Shown in pieces: positions 41,921 through 49,957 of a DNA stretch of 64,000 bases. The DNA comes from JBOGNO01 sp050747245. Lineage in GTDB: Bacteria; Acidobacteriota; Terriglobia; Acidiferrales; UBA7541. A program made the translations under genes and the position numbers. The stretch spans positions 62,001 to 126,000 of the forward strand of contig JBOGNO010000011.1 in the NCBI GenBank assembly GCA_050747245.1, written 5' to 3'. The notes beneath the pieces are model-generated. The model was given only the letters and a program-made list of their open reading frames with translations. It was not told where the DNA came from and ran no database searches. Position 1 is the stretch's first letter; the number at the start of each line of letters is the position of its first letter.

Positions 41921-42679
41921 CTGGCCAAGAAGACGAACAGCTCGACCTACACTGGGTTAGGCCCTAGCTATGACCACACGTTCAGGGGAAAACCCAAAGC
42001 CTGGCGTCTCATTCGCAAGCGCGTCCTGGGCAGGATCCTTTCCCAGGCACGAACGGTTTGCGATCTTGCCTGCGGCACAGGCACGACAGCACTCGAATTC
42101 TCCCGCAGAGGCGCAAGAGTTTTCGCACTCGACCGCTCCACCACCATGTGCCGCATCGCGCGCGCAAAGGCCCGCAAAACAGGCCTCCCCGTAAAAGTGA
42201 TCTGCGCGGACATGCGCACGTTTCGCCTTCCTGCGCAAGTGGATCTGATCACTTGCGAATTCAACTCTCTGAACCATGTTCCGCGAAAATCAGATCTGTC
42301 GCGAGTGGCCCGGTCGGCCGTGCGCGCCTTGCGGCAGGGCGGACATTTTTTCTTCGATGTGCACAATCGCGCCGCATTCGAGGGACCACGCAACTGGATG
42401 GGCGAGACGAAGAGCTATTTGGTTCTGAGACGCGGGGGTTATGACCGCAGGGCGGAGAAAGGCTGGCTCGAGTTCACCACGTTTGCGGCACAGCGGAACG
42501 GAATGTGGAAGCGGTCACGGGAGCGAATCGAGCAGGTTTGCTGGACTGCGCTGGAAATCCGGCGCGCCCTACAACAAGCGGGCTTTGTGAACATCCGTGC
42601 CTTCGATGAAAGTTTGTTCTTTCCGCGCGAAGTTCCTCCTCGGCGCCATTGTTCGACATTCTTCGTTGCACAGAAGTAG
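41921..42679 (+). pseudogene. Class I SAM-dependent methyltransferase without a standard start codon
   Basis: The frame is open from 41804 to 42679 and encodes a methyltransferase. The SAM motif I VCDLACGTGTTALEFSRRG is followed by a post-I acidic residue in VFALDRSTT. Motif II-like LITCEFNSLNH and a later HFFFDVHNRAAF also fit. The first ATG (42146) comes after motif I, so it cannot be the start of a working enzyme. There is no ATG, GTG or TTG in frame before it. A CTG at 41921 (then AKKTNSS) would give 252 residues, with no ribosome site. The frame is -1 relative to the basic peptide at 41763. It may use a rare start or a frameshift, or be a decayed gene. Confidence 0.6.
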
Positions 42680-42821
42680 AGCGCGAACGGATGACGGGGA
42701 CAAGGTGTTTAATTTCCGCGGAAGCAGGGGTAGCGTGAGAAAGGCGAGTGGCGGGTTGGACAAGGTAATGTTGCGGCGATTGGGTGCAAGTGATAGGTTG
42801 AAGGCTACTTTGCGTCCCCGC

Positions 42822-42971
42822 TGAAAGCGCTGGGGGGCGCAGGCAGCGGCCGGAACGGCTCGAAAAACGGCCGCCTCCCCGAACGAGATCCTCGGGGCAC
42901 AAGTGGAGCCCCGACGAGCTACGCCGGGGTAAACTCCAGGCGGCGCAAGTCAAGCGAAGCCAAGCGCCTGG
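42822..42971 (+). ncRNA. Candidate structured leader upstream of mrdA
   Basis: The 332 bp gap 42680-43011 has no gene. Within it three perfect 7 bp stems follow each other: GCGGCCG/CGGCCGC (42846-42852 with 42868-42874), TCGGGGC/GCCCCGA (42892-42898 with 42908-42914) and CCAGGCG/CGCCTGG (42936-42942 with 42965-42971). A GC-rich outer pair (GGGGGG with CCCC) may flank the first stem, and a weaker one may precede it. They end 40 bp before the mrdA start. The region could be a cis-acting RNA, a repeat or a terminator cluster; no known class is recognised. Confidence 0.35.
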
Positions 42972-43011
42972 TGAAAAAGCGGAGACGAATCTTCGCTGCG
43001 CGGGAGTTGCA

Positions 43012-44880
43012 GTGTCGGATTTTGTGGGAAGTGACCAAGGGTTGCCGCAGGGGCGGCTGACGCTCGTCTCGTACTTCGCAGTCGGGATCGTAATTCTCCT
43101 ACTCGTCGGATTCTGGAAACTCCAAGTCGTCGAATCGAGTCGGTACGCGGAATTGGCGGAGCGCAACCGCATCCGCTCGATTCCCATCATCGCGCCGCGC
43201 GGAAGAATGCTGGACCGCAACGGACGCGTGATTGCGGACAATTATCCTTCGTTCAGCATCCTGCTGCTGCGCGACGACGCGAAGCTGCTGGAAAAAGCGC
43301 TGCCGCAAGTGGCCGAGGGGCTGGGAATTCCTCTGGAGGATTTGCAGCAGCAACTCGAAGTGGTGAAATTCGAGCCGAAATTCCAGCCCATCGTGATCAA
43401 GCCGGAAGCGAGCGAAGCGGATATTGCGTTCGTGGAATCGCATCGCGCGGATTTGCCGGTCATGGAATTGATGATGGTGCAGCGGCGAAGGTATCCGCCC
43501 GGAAGTTTTCTGGCGAGCGCGATCGGGTACGTGGGCGAAGTAACTCCCGAACAACTGGCGAAAAGCGAAGGGCGGTTCCGTCCAGGCGATATCGTGGGGA
43601 AATCAGGGCTGGAAAGGCAGTACAACGACGTGCTGGTGGGCACGGACGGAATGCGGCGAGTGATCGTCAACAGCGTGGGGAAAATGATGCGCACGCTCGA
43701 TGATACCGAGGCGATTCCGGGCAAGCCGATCCAACTGACGATTGACTACGACCTGCAATCGCTGGCCGAAGCGGACATGACGGGAAAAGAAGGCGCAGTG
43801 GTGGCCATGGATCCGCGGACGGGCGAAATCCTGGCGATGGTGAGCCATCCGACATTCGATTCCAATGATTTCGCGGTGCGCATTCCGCCGAAGGAATGGG
43901 CGGAACTCAATGCGGATCCCGAAACGCCGCTGCTGAACCGCGCGATCCAGGCGCAGCTTCCGCCCGGGTCGGTATTCAAGGTGGTGGTTTCCACGGCGAT
44001 GCTTGAATCCAAAGCCGTGCCGGAAAACATCACGTTCTTCTGCCCCGGACACGCGGTTTTTTACGGGCGCGATTTCAAATGCTGGGTCTTCGGAAAGGGC
44101 GGGCACGGCGTGGTGGATCTGCACAGCGCCATCATCCATTCCTGCGACGTCTATTTTTACAACATCGGAAAGCTGCTGGGGATTGACCGCCTGTCGTATT
44201 ACGCAAACGCGCTGGGTCTCGGGCATCGCACGGGAGTGGATTTGCCTGGAGAAGAAACGGGTCTGATGCCCTCCGAGGATTGGGTGGAGCGCGTCTATCA
44301 CCGCAAGTGGTACGCGGGAGAAACAATTTCGGTCGCCGTGGGACAGGGAGCGGTGACGGTGACGCCGATCCAACTGGGACGCATGGTGGCAGGCGTGGCG
44401 AGCGGGGGAGTCTTCGTGCAGCCGCATCTGCTGAAGGACGCGAAGGACCTGCACGTGGAGCGCTTCCCGCTTTCCGAGGAAACCGTCGAGAAAGTGACGG
44501 ACGGATTGTACGGAGTGGTGAACGAACCGGGCGGCACGGCGTACAGTTCGCGGCTGCAGGATATCGAGTTCAGCGGAAAATCCGGAACGGCACAGCTGAT
44601 TGGATACGACACGCGAAGCCGGCTGGGGCTCGAAAAAAAATACAAAGATAACGCGTGGTTCGTGGGCTACGCGCCGCGAAGGAATCCGGAAATCGTGGTG
44701 ACCGTGCTGGTGCAGGGCGGGGGACACGGAGGCGAAGTGGGAGCGCCCATCGCGCGGGACATCGTGAAGGCGTATTACGACAAGAAGGCCAGGATCCTGC
44801 AGGAACAGACTACGGCGGAGAGCAATCCCCCAATCGCTCCGGCAAAGACAGTGGCCACGGCCGTGGGAACGCCGCGATGA
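43012..44880 (+). CDS. mrdA: Penicillin-binding protein 2 (elongasome transpeptidase)
   Basis: A 622-residue class B PBP that crosslinks side-wall peptidoglycan together with RodA. One N-terminal transmembrane helix (YFAVGIVILLLVGFWKLQV) is followed by the dimerisation domain (NRIRSIPIIAPRGRMLDRNG) and the transpeptidase domain. Active-site motifs are SVFK (S320, K323), S377 in HSCDVYFYN, and KSGT at K523. The start is GTG 43012, where no better in-frame start is seen. The stop overlaps the rodA start by 4 bp (ATGA). In most rod-shaped bacteria this gene follows mreD; here it is 4 kb away. C-terminal 25 residues are Pro/Ala-rich. Confidence 0.95.
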   Translation: MSDFVGSDQGLPQGRLTLVSYFAVGIVILLLVGFWKLQVVESSRYAELAERNRIRSIPIIAPRGRMLDRNGRVIADNYPSFSILLLRDDAKLLEKALPQVAEGLGIPLEDLQQQLEVVKFEPKFQPIVIKPEASEADIAFVESHRADLPVMELMMVQRRRYPPGSFLASAIGYVGEVTPEQLAKSEGRFRPGDIVGKSGLERQYNDVLVGTDGMRRVIVNSVGKMMRTLDDTEAIPGKPIQLTIDYDLQSLAEADMTGKEGAVVAMDPRTGEILAMVSHPTFDSNDFAVRIPPKEWAELNADPETPLLNRAIQAQLPPGSVFKVVVSTAMLESKAVPENITFFCPGHAVFYGRDFKCWVFGKGGHGVVDLHSAIIHSCDVYFYNIGKLLGIDRLSYYANALGLGHRTGVDLPGEETGLMPSEDWVERVYHRKWYAGETISVAVGQGAVTVTPIQLGRMVAGVASGGVFVQPHLLKDAKDLHVERFPLSEETVEKVTDGLYGVVNEPGGTAYSSRLQDIEFSGKSGTAQLIGYDTRSRLGLEKKYKDNAWFVGYAPRRNPEIVVTVLVQGGGHGGEVGAPIARDIVKAYYDKKARILQEQTTAESNPPIAPAKTVATAVGTPR

Positions 44881-45965
44881 ACGAACGCTCGCGGTTCTTC
44901 GAGCTGGACTGGACGCTGCTCGGGATCGTGATGGCTATCTGCGCCATCGGTGTGGCAGAGATTTATTCCTCTACGCGGACCGGCGCCATGGCGGGAATGC
45001 AGTGGAAACAGCTCGGCTGGATCGCAGCGGGACTGGCGGTCATGCTGCTGATTTCACGGCTGGACTATCACACGCTGCTCGATCAGGCGCCGCTGCTGTA
45101 CGTGATCGGCATCGCCGGGCTGCTGGCGGTGCTGGCGGTGGGGCACACGCGGCTGGGAGCGAAGCGCTGGGTAAATATCGGGGGCGTATTTTTGCAAGTG
45201 TCGGAACTGATGAAGTTGGTTATAATCATAGTGCTGGCCCGGTTTTTCAGCGAAGTGCGAACGGACCGGCTCTCGCTTGGGGATCTGGTGAAGGCAGGAT
45301 GCCTGGTTGGGCTTCCCTCGCTGCTGATCCTGAAGCAGCCCGATTTGGGAACAGCGATGGTGCTGATTCCTGTCGCCGTCGTGGGCGCTTTCCTGGCCGG
45401 CGTGCAATGGAAACACGGAGTGGCTATCATCCTCCTCGGGACGCTGATGTTGCCGGTCGGTTGGCATTTCCTGAAGCCCTACCAGAAGCAGCGACTCGAA
45501 ACCTTTCTCCGGCCGGAGGAGAACCCGCAAACGGCGGGATACCAGATTCTGCAGTCAGAGATCGCGGTCGGCTCGGGCGGGGTTTGGGGGAAGGGATTCG
45601 GTAAGGGGAGCCAGAATCAGCTGGGATTCGTGCCGGTGCGGTATTCGGACTTCATCCTGGCGTCGCTGGCTGAGGAGTTCGGGTTTGTAGGGGTGTTTTT
45701 CACGCTGGCGCTTTACCTGGCGCTGCTGCTGCGGCTCGTGGACAACGCACAGAAGGCCAAGGATCGCGCCGGAATGCTGGTGGTAATGGGAGTGACGGCA
45801 ATTCTGGGGTTTCACGTCCTGGTGAATTCAGGTATGGTCATCGGCTTCATGCCGGTGACCGGCATACCGCTGCCGCTGATGAGTTACGGCGGGTCAGCGA
45901 TCACGTTTGTGTTTTTGGCGCTGGGCTTAGTGATGAATGTGCGGCGGAGCCACTTCGTCAACTGA
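44877..45965 (+). CDS. rodA: Rod-shape SEDS glycosyltransferase RodA
   Basis: A 362-residue integral membrane glycosyltransferase of the SEDS family that polymerises lipid II with PBP2. About ten helices are seen. Characteristic parts are WKQLGWIAAGLAVMLLISRL, LGAKRWVNIGGVFLQVSELM, FSEVRTDR, LKQPDLGTAMVLIPVAVVGA, SEIAVGSGGVWGKGFGKGSQ and the final GIPLPLMSYGGSAITFVFLALG. The catalytic Asp lies in QPDLGTA. The ATG at 44877 overlaps the mrdA TGA, a tight operon. The open frame upstream in the same register overlaps mrdA and is not used. RNase E/G follows after 238 bp. Confidence 0.95.
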   Translation: MNERSRFFELDWTLLGIVMAICAIGVAEIYSSTRTGAMAGMQWKQLGWIAAGLAVMLLISRLDYHTLLDQAPLLYVIGIAGLLAVLAVGHTRLGAKRWVNIGGVFLQVSELMKLVIIIVLARFFSEVRTDRLSLGDLVKAGCLVGLPSLLILKQPDLGTAMVLIPVAVVGAFLAGVQWKHGVAIILLGTLMLPVGWHFLKPYQKQRLETFLRPEENPQTAGYQILQSEIAVGSGGVWGKGFGKGSQNQLGFVPVRYSDFILASLAEEFGFVGVFFTLALYLALLLRLVDNAQKAKDRAGMLVVMGVTAILGFHVLVNSGMVIGFMPVTGIPLPLMSYGGSAITFVFLALGLVMNVRRSHFVN

Positions 45966-45978
45966 GCCGGCGAGGAAT

Positions 45979-46014
45979 TTTTTCCGCGCCGGGCAACGCC
46001 GGCAGACGGAAAAA
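45979..46014 (+). promoter_or_regulatory. RNA hairpin between rodA and the RNase E/G gene
   Basis: Outer arms TTTTTCCG and CGGAAAAA (8 bp, perfect) enclose inner arms GCCGG/CCGGC with a 6 nt loop. The T-run is 5' and the A-run 3', opposite to an intrinsic terminator on either strand. The element lies 14 bp after the rodA stop and about 190 bp upstream of the RNase gene, where it could be part of that gene's leader. Confidence 0.45.
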
Positions 46015-46203
46015 CAAATTTCAAGAAAAGAGGAAGGCATCGGGTGAGGGCAGGAAACGCACAAGGAAATGAATTCCGCGAGCCTCTGCGGCGCGCGGAG
46101 AATCCTGTCCGGATTGCCGGAGCGGCCTGCGTGGCAGAGTGCACAGGCGCCCGCCGCGGCGGACGCCGCGCGGCCGCGGGCCGATGCCTCCTGAGGAGTT
46201 TTC

Positions 46204-48981
46204 ATGCCGAAAGAGATGGTAGTTTCGACGACGCCGCACGAAACGCGCGTCGCCATTCTGGAAGATGGCCAGCTGTGCGAAATTTATATTGAGCGGGAAA
46301 GGGAATTTGCGTTAGTCGGCAGTATTTACAAAGGCCGCGTCACGCGCGTGCTTCCCGGCATGCAATCGGCCTTCGTGGACATTGGCCTCGATAGCGACGC
46401 CTTCCTGTACGTCAGCGATTTCCTGGAAGACATTGAAGATTACGACCAGGTGGTTTCCACGGTCGAAGAAAAAGTGCAGCGGATGGAGGAGGAAGGCGGC
46501 CGTGTCTTCGGCGCGGAACCCGGAGCGCCGCAGGTCATCGAGCCTCCAGACGTGGAGCCGCAGGCGTCGCTGCCACCCCCGGCACCCGTCGCACCGGCGG
46601 CTCCGCCACTTGTGCCGCAGTACTCGCAGCACAGTTCGCGGCCGTCATCGTCATTCAATCCGCGCAACCGCGGGGGACGCGGATTCGGGCGCGACCGGGG
46701 CGGCGAGCGGCACGGCGGCCGCGGAGGCCGCGGGCGCGATCCGCGCCGCGGACGCGAATTGCCGGCATCGAAATTCGCTTCGCACCGGCCGTATGAGCCG
46801 CCCAGCGGAGATCAGCCACTCGCCGAAGGCTTGGAGCCGATCATTCTTCCGGGTGAATCGTTGGCAAGATTCAAGGATCGCCCGCAAGTAGCGGCGCTCG
46901 CCATCGAGGAAATTCACGAAGGGCACGAGACACCGGCCGCCACTTCGCCTGAAACGACTGCCGAAGCGCAGGCGCCGGCGGAAATGCATCCTGCAGCCGC
47001 GATTCGCGAAAGGCCTGCTCCCCGATTCGAGGAGAGATTCCAGGGTGGATTCGGAGTGATCGAGGCTCTGCCGGGCGAATCCATTGCCAAGGCGCAGCCG
47101 CGCAACGCGGCGCCGGAGGTTCACGAAGCGCAGGCGGAATCCGCTCCCGTTGAGGAAGCTCGTGAAGAACACGCGACTCACGAGCCGGCGGAAGAAATGT
47201 CCGCGAACGAAACTCATTTCGCAGCCGAGGAAACGCACGCGGAAGTTCGCCATGAGGCACAAGAGGAATTGTCGCACGCGGCCGTAGGGGAACCAGCTTC
47301 CAGTCACGAGCTCCACGATTCGAGCGCGCCGGCGGAGCTCTCCGCGGAAGAAGCCGCGGCGCTCGCGGAGCACGTGGCCGAAGCGCAGCGCGAGGAAGAA
47401 GAGGCTGCCAGCGCTGAGCGCGAGGAATCCGAGGATTCGACAGGTGAGAGTGATCAACATCTCGACCCAGAAAACGGGGAATCTGAGTCCATCGCGGCGG
47501 AAGAATCCACCGCAGCGGGAGAGCCCGTAGATCCGAGCGGCGAAATGGAAAGCGCCGAATCCGCCGTGGAGGCGGAGCAACTCGAGGCGGAACACGCCCT
47601 CGGGGAAAACGGCCCCGAGAACCAAACCGAGGCGCCGGTGACGCAAGCGCGCGTTACGACGAATTTCCGCGCGAGGATGCAGCATCCCATGCGCCGCGGC
47701 CGAGGACGCCGCGATGAGCGCGGCCGCGGCCCGCGTCCCCATACGCAACACGCGCGGCCACAACAGCAGCGCCGGCCGCAATTGATCGCCGACATGCTGA
47801 AGGCCGGCGAGGAAATCATCATTCAAATTGCCAAGGAGCCGCTGGGCAAAAAGGGCGCGCGCATCACCAGCCACGTCGCGCTGCCGGGCCGCTACCTGGT
47901 GTACATGCCCACGCTCGATCACACCGGGGTCTCGCGGAAAATCGCTTCGGCGGAATCGCGCGTGCGGCTGCGGCAGATTGTCAGTGAAGCCAAGGGCACG
48001 TCTCCGGGCGGGTTCATCGTGCGCACGGCAGCTGAAGCGGCGAGCGATGACGAAATCCGGACCGACGTGGAATTCCTGACGCGCTCGTGGGCGGAGATCA
48101 AGGCTCGCTCCGAGCAGAGGAAGGCGCCCGCGCTGCTGCATCGCGACCTGAACCTGGTCGAGCGCATTCTCCGCGACTACATGAGCCCCGACTTCACAGC
48201 CATCTGGGTGGACGCGGAGGAAGAGTACACAAAGGTGCTGGAATTCGTCAGTCGTTTCCAGCCGGCCTTTTCGAATCGCGTGAAGCTGTACACCAAAGAA
48301 ACTCCAATCTTTGAGGAGTTCGGCATCCAGCAGGAAGTGGACAAGGGGTTAAAGCCCAAAGTGTGGCTGAAGTCGGGCGGCTACATCGTCATCAACCACA
48401 CGGAGGCTCTGGTAGCGATAGACGTCAACACAGGGAAATTCGTGGGGCGCGGCTCGAATCGCCTCGAAGACACCATCGTGCGCACCAACCTCGACGCGGT
48501 GAAAGAGATTGTGCGCCAGATCCGGCTGCGCGACCTGGGCGGGATCATCATCATCGACTTCATTGACATGGAAGAGCGCCGCAACCGCGAAAAAGTGATG
48601 GCCGCGCTCGAAGACGCCCTGCGCGCCGACCGCGCGCCTTCGAAGGTGCTGCGCTTCAACGAATTCGGACTGGTGGCCATCACGCGCAAGCGCACCAAGC
48701 AGGCGCTCGAACGCACGCTTTGCCAGCCGTGCCCTTACTGCACCGGCTCCGGCATGGTGAAGTCCATTTCCACGCTGTGCTACGAAATCCAGAGCGAAGC
48801 GCGCAAAATGGCGCCGGAAATGGATTCCGCAAGCCTCACGCTGCGCGTGCATCCGGAAATCGCTAAGGCGCTCAAGACGCGCGAATCGGGATTGGTCGAG
48901 GAACTCGAGCGCTGGGCGAAAAAGAGCGTCATCATTCAGGCCGACCCCACGCTCCACTGGGAGCAGTACGATATCTACTGA
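46204..48981 (+). CDS. rng: Ribonuclease E/G family protein with a large disordered insertion
   Basis: A 925-residue endoribonuclease. The start MVVSTTPHETRVAILEDG and S1-type residues GSIYKGRVTRVLPGMQSAF match RNase G, as do the later KEPLGKKGARITSHVALPGR, GGFIVRTAAEAA, the metal-ligand regions AIDVNTGKF and IIIDFIDMEE, and the Zn-link CQPCPYC. Between about residues 85 and 520 there is an insertion in the S1 domain. It begins with proline/alanine-rich sequence, has an RGG-like basic patch (RGGRGFGRDRGGERHGGRGG), then a long Glu/Ala-rich acidic stretch and a second Arg-rich patch (RRGRGRRDERGRG). Without it the protein would be about 490 residues, the normal RNase G length. It processes rRNA and turns over mRNA. 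Confidence 0.93.
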   Translation: MPKEMVVSTTPHETRVAILEDGQLCEIYIEREREFALVGSIYKGRVTRVLPGMQSAFVDIGLDSDAFLYVSDFLEDIEDYDQVVSTVEEKVQRMEEEGGRVFGAEPGAPQVIEPPDVEPQASLPPPAPVAPAAPPLVPQYSQHSSRPSSSFNPRNRGGRGFGRDRGGERHGGRGGRGRDPRRGRELPASKFASHRPYEPPSGDQPLAEGLEPIILPGESLARFKDRPQVAALAIEEIHEGHETPAATSPETTAEAQAPAEMHPAAAIRERPAPRFEERFQGGFGVIEALPGESIAKAQPRNAAPEVHEAQAESAPVEEAREEHATHEPAEEMSANETHFAAEETHAEVRHEAQEELSHAAVGEPASSHELHDSSAPAELSAEEAAALAEHVAEAQREEEEAASAEREESEDSTGESDQHLDPENGESESIAAEESTAAGEPVDPSGEMESAESAVEAEQLEAEHALGENGPENQTEAPVTQARVTTNFRARMQHPMRRGRGRRDERGRGPRPHTQHARPQQQRRPQLIADMLKAGEEIIIQIAKEPLGKKGARITSHVALPGRYLVYMPTLDHTGVSRKIASAESRVRLRQIVSEAKGTSPGGFIVRTAAEAASDDEIRTDVEFLTRSWAEIKARSEQRKAPALLHRDLNLVERILRDYMSPDFTAIWVDAEEEYTKVLEFVSRFQPAFSNRVKLYTKETPIFEEFGIQQEVDKGLKPKVWLKSGGYIVINHTEALVAIDVNTGKFVGRGSNRLEDTIVRTNLDAVKEIVRQIRLRDLGGIIIIDFIDMEERRNREKVMAALEDALRADRAPSKVLRFNEFGLVAITRKRTKQALERTLCQPCPYCTGSGMVKSISTLCYEIQSEARKMAPEMDSASLTLRVHPEIAKALKTRESGLVEELERWAKKSVIIQADPTLHWEQYDIY

Positions 48982-49030
48982 GGAATTCTGACGAATCAGC
49001 GTCTAGAGCCCGCGGCAGGATCGGAAGAAA

Positions 49031-49276
49031 TCAGAGTGCCTTGCCGCGAGCGGCCTGGTTTTTTAGGAGGAATGTCTTGGGAAATTTGCCTTCGCCACAG
49101 ATTTTGAAGGATCCGAAGTCCTTGTGCCATTCACCTTCCGGCGCTTCAGGCTCCGACTCTCGCCACAGCCTTAGCTTGTAGAGATCCTCCGCGGTTATTT
49201 TGCGTTCTTCGAGCCGATCGAAGAGATGCTGTCGCAGAGCGGGAGGAAGATTGGTCCACTGAATCTTCGGCATCAT
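49031..49276 (-). CDS. Small hypothetical protein paired with an RHH protein
   Basis: An 81-residue protein whose ATG (49276) overlaps the stop of the upstream RHH gene by 4 bp. The N-terminal half is helical (LPPALRQHLFDRLEERKITAE, DLYKLRLWRE), the rest has GEWHKDFGSFKICGEGKFP and KTFLLKNQAARGKAL. Short proteins of this form follow an RHH gene in several bacterial genomes as I recall, but I know of no tested function. The overlap implies coupled translation and fixed stoichiometry, as in toxin-antitoxin pairs. It could be the toxin or a co-factor; no nuclease motif is recognised. Convergent with the RNase E/G gene, 50 bp away. Confidence 0.65.
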   Translation of the reverse strand: MMPKIQWTNLPPALRQHLFDRLEERKITAEDLYKLRLWRESEPEAPEGEWHKDFGSFKICGEGKFPKTFLLKNQAARGKAL

Positions 49277-49539
49277 TCACCGAATGTGATGCGGGCGAGT
49301 TCCTTCTTTATCCGTTGCCGTTCCGCCGGATCAGTGGATTCGGAAAGCCGGTTCGCAAGCGCGAAGAATCTATCCTTCTCATTTTTCTCAGACTGTAGCC
49401 CCGCCTCAATGAGATTCACCAGGACACGGTTGGCGCTTGTCTTTCGATTTTTGGCAATGGTGCGGACACGCTTGGCGAGCCTCGTCGGAAGTGACACACT
49501 CTGTCGAGCCGTCTTTTTCATCTTAGGCACAGTCACCAT
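49273..49539 (-). CDS. Ribbon-helix-helix protein (putative antitoxin/repressor)
   Basis: An 88-residue protein. Residues about 10-45 form a ribbon-helix-helix: the strand RQSVSLPTRLA, helix AKRVRTIAKNRKTSAN and helix VLVNLIEAGLQSE. The C-terminal helix (FFALANRLSESTDPAERQRI) could bind the partner encoded downstream, with which it overlaps by 4 bp. RHH proteins dimerise and bind tandem operator half-sites. Direct repeats GCACCA spaced exactly 10 bp apart lie just upstream of its ATG. An N-terminal MVTVPKMKK leader may be shorter if the second Met is the start. Together this suggests a self-regulated two-gene module. Confidence 0.78.
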   Translation of the reverse strand: MVTVPKMKKTARQSVSLPTRLAKRVRTIAKNRKTSANRVLVNLIEAGLQSEKNEKDRFFALANRLSESTDPAERQRIKKELARITFGE

Positions 49540-49552
49540 ATTACAGCATTAC

Positions 49553-49568
49553 GCACCATAATGCACCA
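49553..49568 (-). promoter_or_regulatory. Phased direct repeats ahead of the RHH gene
   Basis: GCACCA occurs at 49553-49558 and 49563-49568, one helical turn apart, separated by TAAT. A third CACCAT overlaps the RHH start codon. RHH dimers bind such tandem half-sites side by side, so this is a good candidate operator. On the minus strand, TAATAT near 49540 could serve as a -10 box. Confidence 0.5.
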
Positions 49569-49597
49569 CTGTGGCCAAGGTGCCATTTGACACGATG

Positions 49598-49867
49598 CTA
49601 TTCCACCTCGACGGCGATGCCGCCCACAAATCGCGCAGAAAGATTGTAGACGACAGCTCCCAGGCCACCGAAAATCGCTCCCATGAGCGCGAAAAGAATG
49701 GGAAAAAGAATGATCGAAAGCGCACCGAACAGAATGCCGAAGCCGCGCGGCATGTTGCCACCGTCTGGCCCTCCGAACGGAACGACCGAGAAGACAACGC
49801 TGAACACGGCTCCTTCCAAGAGGCCCATTGCGCCGTAACCAATCGCCGCAATACGCATCACCGACAA
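49598..49867 (-). CDS. Small hydrophobic membrane protein (unknown function)
   Basis: An 89-residue protein with two or three hydrophobic stretches: MRIAAIGYGAMGLLEGAVF, GFGILFGALSIILFPILFAL and MGAIFGGLGAVVYNLSARF. The C-terminus GGIAVEVE is a common end of small membrane proteins found in many bacteria, so it looks real. The start is uncertain: TTG 49867 and the following GTG and ATG are all in frame, and no ribosome site stands out. An 11-codon ORF ends by overlapping the ATG in a TGATG, so re-initiation is possible. It is divergent from the oxidoreductase gene 90 bp away. Confidence 0.6.
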   Translation of the reverse strand: MSVMRIAAIGYGAMGLLEGAVFSVVFSVVPFGGPDGGNMPRGFGILFGALSIILFPILFALMGAIFGGLGAVVYNLSARFVGGIAVEVE

Positions 49868-49957
49868 CGGCTCAAACTTTTGATGGTTCTCATAGTGCCT
49901 CCCGGCAGCGGCCTAGGCCATAATGGGCAGCGAGCAAATAATGGAGGGACACCGCCG

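Noticed and set aside
45979..46014. Intrinsic terminator
   Set aside because: The T-run precedes and the A-run follows the hairpin on both strands, which is the reverse of a terminator.
46651..48141. Long minus-strand frame opposite the RNase E/G gene
   Set aside because: Shadow of the GC-rich repeat-like insertion; Arg/Phe-rich with no recognisable fold.
49571..49957. Extended N-terminus of the oxidoreductase frame
   Set aside because: Overlaps the divergent membrane protein and does not match the MDR start; ATG 49958 fits better.
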